From: Micromussa lordhowensis
Lineage: Eukaryota; Cnidaria; Anthozoa; Scleractinia; Lobophylliidae
DNA length: 64,000 nucleotides
Direction of reading: 5' to 3'
NCBI GenBank assembly: GCA_964020085.1
Contig: OZ026605.1
Span: 435,701-499,700, forward strand
How positions within the stretch are numbered: the stretch's first letter is position 1; each line of letters begins with the position of its first letter. Both the position numbers and the translations under genes were made by a program. This document shows positions 11,101 through 23,717 of the stretch, in pieces. The notes beneath the pieces were generated by a model. It ran no database searches. It was given only the letters and a program-made list of their open reading frames with translations, and had not been told where the DNA came from.

Positions 11101-13793
11101 GATAGAACAGCTCTCACGGATTCAAGAAATCAAAAGCAGTTTACGCTTGCTAGCTCTTCCAAGGCACCACCCTTGCGACCGAAGACAAAGCAATAGTACA
11201 GATTTATTGTCATGGATAATCAAATTGGATTTAAAGGAAATGTGAGGTAACCTACGCAATATCTACACCTTGTAAGGAAGAAAACGAGAGCAGAACAAGC
11301 ATCAACTAATAGTATATAATTTCCGCACTATTGTCATGAATGGAACGGGAAAACCTGATCACTCCCACGATTTAATCAGTGAAATTGAGCACAAATGACC
11401 GAAGATAATTCTTTGTTAGCAGCTTTGGCCATTTCAGCTGTCAACGAGGCAGAACAAATGTCTGCGTTTCTCCCCCGCAATGCAGAGGGGAAAAATATGA
11501 TAATCTGGTGCTTTAATGACTATTGTATTCAGAAAACGGCCGGTGTGTAATGAGGTTATACGAGCACTAATGTAGCGCCTCTGGCCTCGAAGGGTATACC
11601 AAAAGAAATTAAAGACAAACTGGTTTTCTTTTTGTTGCAAGGGTAGTGTATAGCTTCAGGGAATTCAGTAACGAAGTCGCTAAGAAGAAGAAGAAGATTC
11701 AGTTTAACAAAGAGAGCATCGAGACACGGCGGCCGCACAGACATGGCTTTGAAGGTACTAATTAATAAGTTCTTATCTTCAAGGGCTTGGAATCGACATT
11801 TCATTTGTATTATATATAGGCGTTGCGAACGGTTGCGGCTTATCATGCATAACACAGTATTTACCATGGTAGAGAAAAGGGTGAAAATTAGATTGGCTTT
11901 GAGAAACACGGAACGGAACTTTATTAGTTGAATGAAAAAAAACCTCCTCTTCGACGTCAGCTTTTACTTAGATTTTAAATTGAATACAGCAGTGCTCCTG
12001 ACGAAATATTAGCACATAGTCTCCTCTACTTACTATGATTAGCAGAATGCAATGATGAGAAAGGAAACTTGTAAGGGCATACGTGACAGTTCTCTTAAAA
12101 GTCTACTGATTTCGAGGAACAGTTGTTATTTCGAGCAATTACTGTCCATTTTGTGTAAGACTTTATAATTATGCTATTTCAGATACTGTGATATGTAATT
12201 ACCTTTCATTTCAACAACAGTTCTCTATGTTTTGCTCAGACTGTACTGATAAAATGTCGTTTGATATATTCTTCCATTTAATCTTTACAATGTATCATCG
12301 TTTTTTCTTTAGGACTCGGAAAGCAAAACATTTTTTTTTCTTTTGTCATTGTTATTTTGTAACGATGCCTCTCGCCAAAAGACGCTCAATCTTTAGCAAT
12401 GATTAGAACATTGGCCAGACGGCTTTTAAATTACTAATAACATCTCCAACAAGTTTTTGATTAGATTTTATGGTAATTTTCTGCCCTTCTGAGTAGTTAG
12501 CTACCGAATATGCCTTCTATTTCTTGCGCTTAAGTGTTCTTTAATTTTTCTGTATTTTAGGCCGTTTTCTACTAATATAAAGAAGCTATAAATTGCTATC
12601 ACAACGTCAATGTTAAATGCTAGCTTTTAATAGACCTAAAGTACAACTTAACAGAAGAGTGCTTCTAACTTTAAATGTTATTCTAATTGAAAATTGTTTA
12701 GTCGCTTACAAATTTGAATTGCTGGAAGGCAACTTACCTTAACGGTTCCGACTCGTCGTGTTTTTGTTATTTGGTCATTATGAATTAAGTATCGATAAAC
12801 ACCGGTGATTTAAAAATGCAAATACAACCTGATTTGGTTGTTTGTTTTTTTTTCTTTTCACGCGCTTTCGTTTTGTTTCGCGTTATTACCTACTTCAGCC
12901 AAATGATCGATATTTCAATATTTATTAGCGCTTTCATTAATTTCTGAATTCACTTACATGTATTCATTTATGAATTTTCATTTGAATTGAGTTAAAAGGA
13001 ATAATTTATAGTGACAACCGACAAACGGTCAGTGTTAGAAAACGAATGTTTTTGTAAATGAATTAAGCCATGGGGAAGTGCTGCCTGGAAAAATGTAGAT
13101 TAGTAATATTTCAAACCCGAGAGAGCGTGTTTTACCACACGACATTTCCGAACACCGTGAGGAGGATTAAAAACACAACGCGCGGCGCAATATTTTTGAC
13201 AAACCTTGAGATTTTGGGAAATATGGTAAAACGCTGCGTCGAGTGTTTTCAATCGAAGCTCAAACTAAGGAGAAAACAGAGAACTAATATTGTATAAATC
13301 TATGCTAATTAAGATTAGATATATCAAAACACCATCACGGTTGTGGTTTCCTTTGTCTAAACTCGATGAATCATTAATTTAAAGTTTGAGAAATTATCTC
13401 AATAAGTATTGATTGTTCTTGAGGCAAGACCTTTTCCGAATATTTTCGATGGTATCCAGATTTCATGCGAAGAACCTCATGTCAATCATACATAGCAACT
13501 CCACCGCCAGTTAATTGAAGGTTGCTATCGGTTGATGTCAGTTAGTCGAAACGGTGAAGCGGAGAGCATGCACTTCTTTATTCTTTAGGTATGACATAGT
13601 GGTTGATTTGTAAAAACATAATAATATCGGTGTAAAATGACTAACTGAATGGTTTGTTTCGAATGCTCGAAAAACCGCGTTCGCAATCCAATTGGGTGCC
13701 TACTTTCCCGTGAGCAAATTAGATGGCGATTTAATCAAGTACGGAGTTCAACTGGCTTCGAAGGCGCGCCTTGCACGTTGCACGTTGTTCAGA
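8125..13793. other. Gene-poor AT-rich stretch
   Basis: Only short chance frames, homopolymer runs and no convincing exon. The segment 13070-13297 (75 codons) has slightly higher GC and repeat-like palindromic wording but no recognised domain. I see no gene here. Confidence 0.5.
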
Positions 13794-14157
13794 TTAAGGC
13801 GGGGGTAAACGTGAATTTAAGTGAAATTTTGGTAAGTTTAAAGAGAGGTTGAAAGGGAAAAAAAAAGGGTTATGGAACACCACCAGACAGTTGCCCGACC
13901 GCACAATGGCACTCCATTTTAAAACAACAACAAATCTTCCAAATTTCCTATTTCCATCAATTTTACTATTCCTTTGAGAAAAACTATTTTTCTCCAAAAA
14001 TACCTAAGAATCACCAAAAAATTTACAAAACAACCCAAAACATAGATATGTGAGATGAGCAGAGAGATTCTTGATTGCTTGAAACGTAAACAAGATATTT
14101 GCATTAAAAACATAATACCCAGCCAAAATACGGCTTTCATGTTTCCCCCCGCCTTAA
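13794..14157. mobile_element. TTAA-flanked MITE (piggyBac-type ends), copy 1
   Basis: Begins TTAAGGCGGGGGTAAACGTG at 13794 and ends CCCCGCCTTAA at 14157, so both ends carry a TTAA. This is the target site duplication of piggyBac-like elements. The ends match the element at 54893-55203. No transposase is present; the minus-strand frames inside are short. Confidence 0.75.
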
Positions 14158-15270
14158 GCGTCCAGCTCTCAGCGCTGGCCAGGCTGCCTCAATATTCCTA
14201 GTCGATCAATGATGCGGAAACTGAAGCCCGGTCTGACCTGGAAGGCCCTCTAGCCTTACAGACAGACTTTAACCACTTCTTGCTCTTTGATGAAAAGTTA
14301 ATTGAGTGTCCTGAAACACAAACACGAAAAAATTACGATGGCGATCAGACCAAACGAAAACAGCACAATGAGCCAATAAGAACTCGGACACCACACTCGA
14401 TATACTGACTTCAAGCGCGGGAAACCGCGTGAGACGATGTCGCGATTGGTTTAGGCCTGCGTCTGATTGGTTGAACAGGCAGTGGCACTGGCGCGAAGGT
14501 TGTTTACCATTCACCCAAACATTCCGGAAAATTGGCGGTCAGAATATTAATGGTTAGACAATTTTGGCTCGCACGACCGGAAAATTTTTTTGAATAAACA
14601 GAACGTCTTGAAAGGTAGTCAAAAATTTCCAACCGAAATATCCGAGTGGAACTGAGCATTTGCAATTCTTTACCGCCATCTTGGAATTATGATCAGGTCG
14701 AACTCTCTCTTTCGGTAAATTGGAGTTTGTTTGAGTGAATGGCAAATGACCAATCCGAACTTTCCATCAGGCAATTTTGCTTTCCATTTGTACAAACAGT
14801 TGTTGACGAACGAACTGCTTTCTCCATGTAAATGGTAAACAACCGAGGTGTCTGAACTAATCATCGACTAAAGTGGAGAGTTTTTCAATTTAGACTCAGT
14901 GAAATCAGTTTCAAATTGCTTGGGTTTTGCTTTACCACTTTCTATGAGAAGTTAAAAGAAAACTTGCAGCTCGTAGACCATGAATGATACTTATTAATCC
15001 GGAGATGAAATTCCTACTAGATGTGAACTCACACAGGCGATTTCCGAATAATATACACTACCATATGTTTTCTTGTAATATGCGGTTCAAATAATGCTGG
15101 CCTGGGCTCAATGTAATCTGTTACAATCTTGTCTAACTTGGACCACCCATACGCATTTCAATAGCTTTCTAGTATTTATTCATTCTTCTTTCTTTTTTAG
15201 ACATTAGTAGACCAGGTTCATTCTACTTGCATGCATCTGTAAGTTTGCATGTGACGAAAAGCGAATTTTA
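14158..15270. other. Intergenic stretch, no gene seen
   Basis: Contains only short overlapping frames on the minus strand, none with a recognisable domain or signal peptide. Confidence 0.4.
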
Positions 15271-15816
15271 TTAATATTGTTTCTTATTTTCCGGCGCCAA
15301 TGTGCGAAATCGCTTTTTCCTATGTTTATTTACTTTCCCTGTAGTTGAAGCGTGGTTGACAGACAAAGTGACGCACGTGAACCCACGTTTCCCTGAAACC
15401 AACGCGTCAAAGTTTCCAAAAAGGTCAAATAGCTGTTGACAAACACGCTTCCGAAAGTTCTCGCTAGTCCAAATACCTTCATATTTTGTCTGCACGCGAT
15501 GAGAATTTCTTAAAATAGCTTCCAATGTACGTGGATACATGGCGCATCTTACGTCAAATTCTGCGGGGGATCCATTTTGCGACGATGTTGAAGTGTCTGC
15601 GTTAAAGATTTTCCGGGGCAGAACGGCTAAAAGATTTCTATTATCTATCGACTCAGTCAAATTAACCCTTTGCCAAGGAGCACATTCTACATTCCCTGTC
15701 AGTCTTCGAATTAACTCTTTCGTCAGCTTTCTTATCATGAATCTCGTCTGCACGCGAGGTTGCTCCTTAATTAACTTCCTGAAGTCGAAATGAATCTTCT
15801 GCTTTATAGCTTTCAT
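15271..15816 (-). CDS. Unrecognised 181-residue basic protein (doubtful)
   Basis: A minus-strand ORF from ATG at 15816 to TAA at 15271. The protein is basic. It has two loosely similar segments beginning R-V-Q-T (near residues 21 and 108) and a Lys/Arg-rich end. There is no signal peptide, membrane segment or recognised domain. Its length is more than expected by chance in DNA of this composition, which is the main argument for it. Against it, the start codon lies in the first unit of a degenerate tandem repeat (15808-16125) and no promoter or splice structure is evident. It may be a single-exon gene, a terminal exon or an old coding remnant. Confidence 0.35.
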   Translation of the reverse strand: MKAIKQKIHFDFRKLIKEQPRVQTRFMIRKLTKELIRRLTGNVECAPWQRVNLTESIDNRNLLAVLPRKIFNADTSTSSQNGSPAEFDVRCAMYPRTLEAILRNSHRVQTKYEGIWTSENFRKRVCQQLFDLFGNFDALVSGKRGFTCVTLSVNHASTTGKVNKHRKKRFRTLAPENKKQY

Positions 15817-16125
15817 TCAACACACTACAGTTTCATCCACAGACTTAACAGTTATGATTGTACTTATGTATTGTGCAACAGAAAGCCTCTTACCACATAA
15901 AAGAATTGCTTAAAAGCTTTCAATATGAAAGGACACACGCTAGTGTTTCACCCAGAAACAAATTGGACTCACCTTGAACGGCATAGCAATCAGTACCACA
16001 GTGAAAGTTGTGCTAATTAGCTTTCATTTGAATGGTCACACACTAAGGTCTCATCCACAGAGCTAAAAGGTAGAAGCACTTTGTGCAGCATTAAAAACAG
16101 CAACACATGAAAAGCTCTTAACAAC
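15808..16125. repeat. Three degenerate tandem units of about 105 bp
   Basis: Units start at 15808, 15915 and 16019, each opening with AGCTTTCA followed by a CACAC-C-TA...TTTCA/TCTCA-CC-AGA block. The first unit overlaps the start of the minus-strand ORF. Confidence 0.55.
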
Positions 16126-16129
16126 ACTG

Positions 16130-18170
16130 AGTTCAATCGAGGTCATGCATAACAGATTTTTAAGATTGACGATTAAGAGTGAATGTACTTGACTTGTGTT
16201 GTATGAATCCGCCAGGCTTAGTCTTTCAAGAACATTTCAAGTGTGCGCGCGTGGAACAATTCTTGTGCGTCCTTCTGTACCATAAATGCACCTTCTGTCT
16301 TACATTTGTCCCCTTTGTGAATGGAAGGTAACAGATAGATGGGGCTTTGAGTGGATTTCGCTCGTCAAGCTTAGCATGACTTTCGATTTTGACCTTAAAG
16401 AGCAGCCATTTCATGCAGACCGTGTCACATTTGATATGCTCAATTGACAGCACTCTACTTGAAATTGGGTTTTAAAGAGCCATCATTCCCAATGATGGAC
16501 AAGCAATCAATTTATTGCAGAGTAATTTACTCTTTTTTCACTCTGTACTTTTACATAACTAGTATGATTTGATAAAATACCACTCATAACAGTCAGAAAC
16601 AAGAACCAAACCTCTGGCCATGGAATAGAACCATGCTTTACTCGGTCCACCGAAAAAACGGTCTTGTCTGAGACACTTTCAACGAAATATGGTGCAGAAA
16701 TGACTCAAGCCTGAAACAGACAGAAAACATTGTTTCCTTTTTCTGGCATCAAACACATTTGATTTTCACATTTTTATGGGTATCACAACTTTTCTCAGAT
16801 TCATTCATGTGTAAAGCTTCATATATGGAAATGCCACTCAAATGTCCAAAAAGATATTTTGTAAATCAGATAATCGGGATATCTTGAAGAGTGCATCGTT
16901 TTAATTTGGACATAACGTGTCACCTCTATGTTATCTGAATAATTCTAAGCTTGTACCAGAGAAAACATTTTGAGGAAATGTGATCTTGAGAAAACTGACT
17001 AGCCCTCGATTTGATAAGGGTTTGAAGCCTACACAGCAGCAAAGTCACGAAACAACGTTTTCAATTTGAAAGAACATTTCGTTTAAATAGAATATAGAAG
17101 CAAACAAAGCGATTCTCGTGCCTCAGATTTGTACTGAAATTACGAAATAGAAATCTCGGTTTATGCAGCAAAGTCGAGAACATTGTAAAGATGGCAGACA
17201 TACTTGAAGACTGTTGACTTTGGGCAACATTATCAGAAATGGTCAGCCTTGTACGACGAGAGAAACTGCATATTTGTTTAAAAATCCTGCTTATTGACAA
17301 ACATATTCAGTTATTAGACAGTTTCTTACAACTTGGCTGTCTTCATTCAGAAATATACTTAAGTTTAGTCATTCCCTCCAGAAACCGGCGAGAAATATCT
17401 TGCAATAATATTACTGACTTGGCAACAACCTTTCTAGATAGATTGAAAATTTATCAGACAAAAATTTTTCCTCATTTTTCAAGAAAATGTGATAGGGAAT
17501 GCTTGTGTATTGACTAGGCCGGAAACGGAAGAAAGGAAGTCTGTAGTCAAGGTAAACAGTGGATAAAAATACAATTTTATTCACAGCTCGACGCGTGCCT
17601 GCAATATGTTCCTCGAAAATTGGACTAATAATTAATGATTTTTTTCCAAGACTCATTATCTTCTTAGTCTGTCAGTCTGCCAAACTTCACTAATTAAAAG
17701 ACACTACCAAACTAAAGAGACTGACAAAGGTAGGATTGCATGTCGATATCAAATAATCGCCTGAAACCACGAAATCCACATCCTGAAATAATTAGCTTGC
17801 ATTCCAAAGTGCCTTGTTTAGTTGACGGATCAGGTGGTTTCAAGCGTAATTGGAATAACTGAGACCACGGTTCTAAGAGATAACAGAATCGCGAAGGCAA
17901 CACCCACTTCACTCCTACAAACGATAAACGAGCAGGAATCTTCCATCAAAAGTTGACGACAAGCAAGTGTTTGAAAGCTCTATAGTTTGATCACTGTTCC
18001 TCTGCATGCAAGCGAAAGGAAAGCGGGTTTATTTGAAGTGTACAAACTGAGTGATATTTCCTAACGCAGTGGAAATAGAGGGTCAACAGTCAAACATTCT
18101 GCGGTCGTTTTTCCCAGATGAGGGTCGCAATAACAAGCGGGGAATATACGGGAAGTGACGGAAGATGAGA
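16130..18170. other. Intergenic stretch upstream of the trunk-like gene
   Basis: No gene supported. A 92-codon plus-strand frame at 17239-17517 ends in Cys-Leu-Cys-Ile-Asp, but its cysteine spacing does not fit the neighbouring knot family. Confidence 0.45.
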
Positions 18171-18174
18171 AAGA

Positions 18175-18188
18175 TATAATATATAATA
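18175..18188 (+). promoter_or_regulatory. Possible TATA element of the trunk-like gene
   Basis: TATAATATATAATA lies about 70 bases upstream of the proposed ATG at 18255. The region is AT-rich, so this could be chance. Confidence 0.35.
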
Positions 18189-18254
18189 GCTTGGGTTAAC
18201 AAAAAACGTTTACAGAAATAGGTTCCATCCACAACTTGCAAAGAAACCACAATC

Positions 18255-21200
18255 ATGGCAAACGACCTCTTACAGGTGAGAGAGATTCTAATTATTATTT
18301 TTTGATTAATTAATGGGCGTTTATATTTCAAGTGTGTTTGAGGATTTTGTTGTTTTAACCAACACGTAAAGGATTATTTAGTGCTGATTGCAAATATTCG
18401 TCGGCCTCGCTTTCACACATACCTAAACACGAATGTAAAGGGTTCAATTCTGTGCAGTTTTATAGCTAAATTTCTCGTAGAAGAGGGGTGAAAATAAGCC
18501 GGTTAAATTACATTACAGATCACTAAGATGGACTTTCATCTTAACATTTTCGCAGCTTTTTGTTCTTCAACTAATTGTTAGCCAGTTACTTTTCAAAAAT
18601 GTTCCATATCAGTTAGAATCATTCCTATATATAATAGCTTTATTGTAATTCTTGTAATGAAAACTAAACATTACTAAAACATAGTTTATGCAATTTCTGT
18701 AAATCGCAAATCTTTACAATAAAACGATAGGACAACTAGAAATTTTCTAGAATTTTTCTAACTGAAAGCTCACTTCTCTATGAAATTTTGCTCTAAATGT
18801 CCCAGCATATTTTAAATTAATAATTGGATGTCATGGTGGTTTCTCATTCGGCAAATGCCATAGACAACAACAGTCCAATATTGCTACCTGCCAGCAGGCG
18901 ATTCAAACTATCAATAAAAAACGATGGTCTTGATCATATATTATAGATTAAGAGAAAGCACTACGGCAACTCAACAACATGCAAACAACAACAGACTTAT
19001 TACAAGAGTTCTGCGTTGTATTTTAACGTACAGGGTTTGTAGTTACCTATCACAATGCTGGCAGCATCAAAATAATAGAGGAATATAACTTAGCTAAAGG
19101 AGGATTATGCAGGATTAAGGTTTAAGAAGGATCCTATATAGAGTATTGCATAACAAACATGATCGATTTTCTAATTCTTACTCAGTGAAATCGAAATTCG
19201 ATTTCAATGATATCAATGTTCAATGTTAAAGTTGTGTCATTCTCAAACACATCAAGATTAATCTGTAATCTCAAACAATATTAACCATTTCATCTGCCAT
19301 TTCAAATCCTTTTTTAGCTTCGCATACGACAGGAAATTATTATTTTCAAGCTTGTAACGGGTATAGTGATTATCGGGGTGTTGACGAAAAGCGGCAACAC
19401 AAAGTCGTTACATAAGAACGTAATGAGCAGGACGAATTCTTAGCACGTGCGTTGTACATTATCTTCGTACATTTACAAGACGTCCTCTATTAAATTACAA
19501 CTTAAACTTCTGGGTGCTACCAAATACCCGATTAAAATTTCTGTTTTTGCTTTATGTTCTTCAATGGATGGGGCAAATCATGGCAAAAAATGCCGTTATC
19601 TGTTTTTATTTGGACATAAATGTATTCTTAACAGATTCAATTATAAGATACATCGAGAAGTAAACTGAATTTAGCCATATATTGTAGTCACGTTTTGGTT
19701 AAATATTAATTCATGCGTTTTAGCCTCAACATTGACGGAACCGTTAATTTTCACAGAACTTCTCCGGAAAGTGACGTTGAACTTCAGATAGATAATAGTC
19801 TGACAAACTTGTCATTGTCAAGCGTGAGTAGAATTTGCTACCTAAGGGCTAGAAAGATAAGGGTGCCCTTTTTAAAAGTTCGCGAATAACGCTTAACGTC
19901 TTTAAGCTTACTACAGTATTTTTCTCTTATGGTATGCCAAGATTTAGTTCAAACATAAATGCATTGACCTGGGTAATTTGGAACATCATCTCGTCTAGTT
20001 TCGTGAGGTATCTCACGTGTTTTGGGGCCGCCCTGACGCCTCGTTTCTGACCCAAACCCACAGTCTGATTGACGACGTCAACATTTCCTCAACCGAAACA
20101 ATTAAATAATTAAAGTAGCGCGCGAACTGTAGCTTTCTTCTCACGTTTAGCACGCAAAAAGAAAATTCGTAGTCACTTCTAAGTGACCGAGTCACTGCCC
20201 CATAACTTAGCTTCGTGTCTAAAGAATAAAACAGCAAAAACAAGCTAATAATTTGGGGAAAACGAAAATAGATAGGGAGAATGAATCTCGTTCACTTTTC
20301 ATCTCTTAAAGATCGCCTCGAGTCATAAATTCATTAAAAGCAGATTTCATTAAAAAGACAACAATCAGTTGGGGCAACTTAAAACAAGCAGGATGTTTCT
20401 TGTTGATTGCGATCTTTGACTGATAGAGAGGGTCAGAAGGTTTTTACATTAAGGAACAAACAACATTAGCAGCTCACCCACGAGTATAGTACATAGATAA
20501 AGAATTGACATGATTTAGCAAGGAGGGGCTGGATATATGTGAGCCCGGTGTGTTTAGTTGCTTGCACTGCGCATGCATGTTTCCTCTTGGGTATCTTTAG
20601 GACCCATACCGACCATTATAGATGGAAATTTCGATAGAGTTGTCGGGTTCCTGTACAAGCCAGAGTTAATGATGATTTTATCACGAGAGACCTTTCCGCC
20701 AAATCGGATCCACCACAATTTGTTATCAATCAGGAACGTCCGCAATGAGAACCTCACGAAATTCGACTTCTTTTTCACGGCAATCGGTTGCCGTGGCCTC
20801 AAATTCGTACTATGTTGCGTCAAATAGCTGCATTTAGTGCGCTTTGTTGGTTGGAGAACCACAGTTCTTTGCAAGCTTTTGTGGCTTTCAATAGCTAGGG
20901 GTTATAGAAAGTGTGTAAAGGACTTACAAAAAGGAAAATGTTAAGGTTGAAAATTTTGATGTGGGGTATTTGAAGTGTACGCATTTTGATCATGTTTCCG
21001 TGAAGTACAGAAAAGCGTGACTGTCGGGCTTTCTTAAACAATTCTGGGGAAGCTGAAGCAAACCACAACGGCAACGGAAAACAGATCCGGATCACCAAAA
21101 AGGGTTAAAAATAAGTATTAAAATGCCTCTGCACGTGTGTAAGAACGTTATATAACGTTTGCCAATTAACAAAGTCACGGCATGGTTCAGTCCCGGTGTA

Positions 21201-22961
21201 CCGGTAAATAAGAACTGATTAAAAGAGCAAACCATGTAATACAGCAAACGAATGACTCCTAAACAAAGAAAATGCATGGATTGAGCGGTTCAATTTAGTT
21301 CGGTAATCGAACCCAATCGAACTCACACAAAAATAATTGGACAATCGAACTAAATCGAACTTTTGATTTCTGAAGTCTTGTTTTTTCGAGACATCAGGAC
21401 ACAGCCAAATTCAGCGTTTTCGGCAGAGGGGTCTTTGAACACAACGAGAAAGTTTCAGTTGGCTTGGAAATTTCGCAGAGGCACTGCTGGACACACAGAT
21501 AGTTCTGACCTGCTATCTTGAAATGTCGTTGTACAGACGCCGAGAGTTCACGTTACATAATTAGAAATAAATTATTATTAGTTATGGTTGTGCCTTGTTA
21601 TCGTTCTATGGTCGACGTTGGTCTTTTTTGTAATAAATACATTCTGCCCGCACGCCTAGCTGGTGGTCTTTGTGATCTCCGCCGCTGATCAGAACGCAAG
21701 AAAGACGGCTATCTAGAAGATTCGGTCTCTCCACAAATATCTTGCAAAATCTCCTTGGCCGGGTTGTTCAAAGCCCGATTAAGCTAACCCAGGGCTAGCG
21801 AGAATTTTGATTTGAGTTTTGCAACTTTACGGAGAGGTTTTCTGTTTATATTGTTTGGCCTTCTCATTTTAATTTGAATAATCTCAAGCTAAACAAAATA
21901 TAGGAAGCGAAAAACATTAAAATCTAAGAAAAATCAATGCTTCGGTTAACTTTTAATCCGGAAATTCTCAAAAAAAGTTGTAAATATCCCGATTTTTTTT
22001 CTAAATTTCTCTATTTAAAAGAAACACACACATAGATAAACTGATTGAAAGTCACTTATAGGACTTCAGGAAGAAGATGCTTCCAGCATCCATCCTATTG
22101 GAAAATTGCTGCTTTATCGCTTTTAGTGATATGGAATATATTTCGAGTGGGAAATTGCTGAACTGGATTGTTTGTGGCATAAAACTGAGCATGCTTCAAG
22201 GAAATAGTAAGAAAAAAATGGCTAAGCCAAATAAATTCTAAATATCTCGCAATCTCGGAATCTCAAAAAAATATCCAGATAAGACACAAACAGCAGTGAT
22301 TAATGGCCCAAGAACGAAAGTATTTACAATATCCAGATATTTGTGAAAAGGCCTACAGAAGATTATAAATTGCTTATAACTTCTTCCTTTTCTTTCTTCA
22401 CAGTTATGGTTGCTTCTAACAATAGGTCTGTCTGTGGTAACGTTTAGATCAGAGGTAGGAGCGGCCACCTTTTCCGTTTTCAAAAAAAGACCCGACAAAG
22501 ACTGTCAGCCTGTCAAACGTGACTTACTGAGGCAGCAGCTCGGCAGCGCATACAATCAACGCTACATGGCCATGGACGACGAAGACCTTTACTACAAAAC
22601 CAACCAATCACCGCCACAGGGACACGAACACGTGACCAAACGGAACATAACCAAGAGATCCAGCTCAATCAACATCGATCAGATCACCGACCCGACCCCC
22701 TGGACGTGCGAGACAAGTAATATCTGGATAAACTTGGGCCAGGGATTTTTCCCTCGTCACGTGAGGGCGGTCACGTGCTCGAGTGCGAAATGTTGGTTTG
22801 GACACTTTCAATGTCGACCGAAGTTTTACAAAATCCAAGTGCTGAGGAAGAAAGTTGGCGTTTGTTTAAAAGTGTCCACCGGCTCGGGGAGCCCTCGTTG
22901 GCAAGACTTTTGGGAAGAAGATGAAAAAGATATTCCCGTGGACTGCGAATGCGGCCATTAA
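18255..22961 (+). CDS. Trunk/PTTH-like secreted cystine-knot ligand
   Basis: Two coding exons are proposed: 18255-18275 (ATG plus six codons, ending CAG|GTGAGA) and 22404-22961 (after a pyrimidine tract and CAG), joined in phase 0 over a 4.1-kb intron. The joint product is about 192 residues. The join makes a signal peptide (M-A-N-D-L-L-Q then L-W-L-L-L-T-I-G-L). A spacer follows with TKR and KR basic sites and an N-I-T glycosylation site, then a 7-cysteine domain spaced C-x22-C-x4-C-x6-C-x16-C-x26-C-x-C and ending C-E-C-G-H. The core W-I-N-L-G-x-x-F-F-P-R-x-V then Cys, and the C-W-F-G segment, match what is known of the Trunk/PTTH (and more distantly Noggin) family. The start has a good Kozak context (A at -3, G at +4). 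A dimeric extracellular ligand is inferred. The exon 1 assignment is by reading, not by transcript. Confidence 0.75.
21279..21362. repeat. TTCGATT/AATCGAAC short repeat element, copy A (inside intron)
   Basis: Several AATCGAAC copies with the shared block ATCGAACTCACACAAA, also present at 24053-24246. It lies in the long intron of the trunk-like gene. Confidence 0.55.
21762..21960. mobile_element. GCCCGATTAAGCT MITE, copy A (5' part, decayed 3' end)
   Basis: The left part starts GGTTGTTCAAAGCCCGATTA and is nearly identical to 37926 onward, including TTTTCTGTTTAT and TTGTTTGGCCTTCT. The right inverted repeat is degraded. It lies in the intron of the trunk-like gene. Confidence 0.65.
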
Positions 22962-23013
22962 TGTTGAGTTGTAGATACTAAATTAACTTATACTGTTTGT
23001 GAAATGATAAATT

Positions 23014-23019
23014 ATTAAA
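23014..23019 (+). terminator. Candidate poly(A) signal ATTAAA of the trunk-like gene
   Basis: ATTAAA 53 bases after the stop codon, followed by T-rich sequence. Confidence 0.45.
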
Positions 23020-23255
23020 CATTTTATTGAACTCATTCAGATGTGCTGGTATTAAGCTCCACAGTAACAACTTCGTGTACTTGTCACGACCCTCGTAAAT
23101 TCTAAAAAGTAACAACTTCTGATCACTACCCGCCCGCAAACATATCTTCACTTGTTATGAAAAACGCAATGAAAATAGCATCTACGACAAGCTATCTACG
23201 AACAAGAGAAAATGAGGCTCTTGGTACGAACCAAGCCGTGTCGACTAATTTTTAA

Positions 23256-23717
23256 ATGACTCTTTTACAACTTCTTTTCTCCCTTTTTGTTTTAGGTATA
23301 TTGAGCGAACACTGTTACTTTTGCAAAATGTTTCTTGATTTTATTAGATGGAACGACCCGTACATTTGTGGTATTTTAGCAAGCCTAAAGTTAATTCCTG
23401 AAAGTTGCCATCAACGGAAAGAAGCGATAGGTAATGGCAGCTACCAAGTTCAAACTAGCGAGAGTAGTTACTTTCGGAATTTTACGGTAAATAATACGGC
23501 CAGGCAAGGAGAGATATTGCCAACGGTGGCGATTGCCAGTTTCCTTTTCTGCAGTGAAGCTTTTAATTTTCAGTTTGATACGCGAAAAATCCTCGTCATT
23601 GGATCGTGCTACCTGCTATCTCTTGCGCTTTTTTCAACGAATCGAAATACAGTTCACAATAACACTACGAGGTCGAATTTAGTACCACACTGGAACGTTC
23701 CAACAACTGATAAATAA
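23256..23717 (+). CDS. Possible small secreted or membrane protein, 153 residues
   Basis: ORF from ATG at 23256 (A at -3) to TAA at 23715-23717. The first 17 residues (M-T-L-L-Q-L-L-F-S-L-F-V-L-G) read as a signal peptide. Six cysteines follow, along with N-linked sites (N-G-S, N-F-T, N-N-T) and two hydrophobic segments near residues 88-105 and 111-127. I do not recognise the family; it lacks the Cys-x-Cys end of the neighbours. A TTTTTGTTTTAG sequence inside the start region could instead be a splice acceptor, making this a terminal exon beginning at about 23296. The ORF length is modestly beyond chance. Confidence 0.4.
   Translation: MTLLQLLFSLFVLGILSEHCYFCKMFLDFIRWNDPYICGILASLKLIPESCHQRKEAIGNGSYQVQTSESSYFRNFTVNNTARQGEILPTVAIASFLFCSEAFNFQFDTRKILVIGSCYLLSLALFSTNRNTVHNNTTRSNLVPHWNVPTTDK

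Noticed and set aside
17239..17517. 92-codon ORF ending Cys-Leu-Cys-Ile-Asp, like the knot family end
   Set aside because: Cysteine spacing does not fit, no mini-exon or signal peptide could be paired with it, and its length is expected by chance.
20554..20874. Overlapping ORFs on both strands (89 and 106 codons)
   Set aside because: Mutually overlapping, no domain or signal peptide; chance cannot be excluded.
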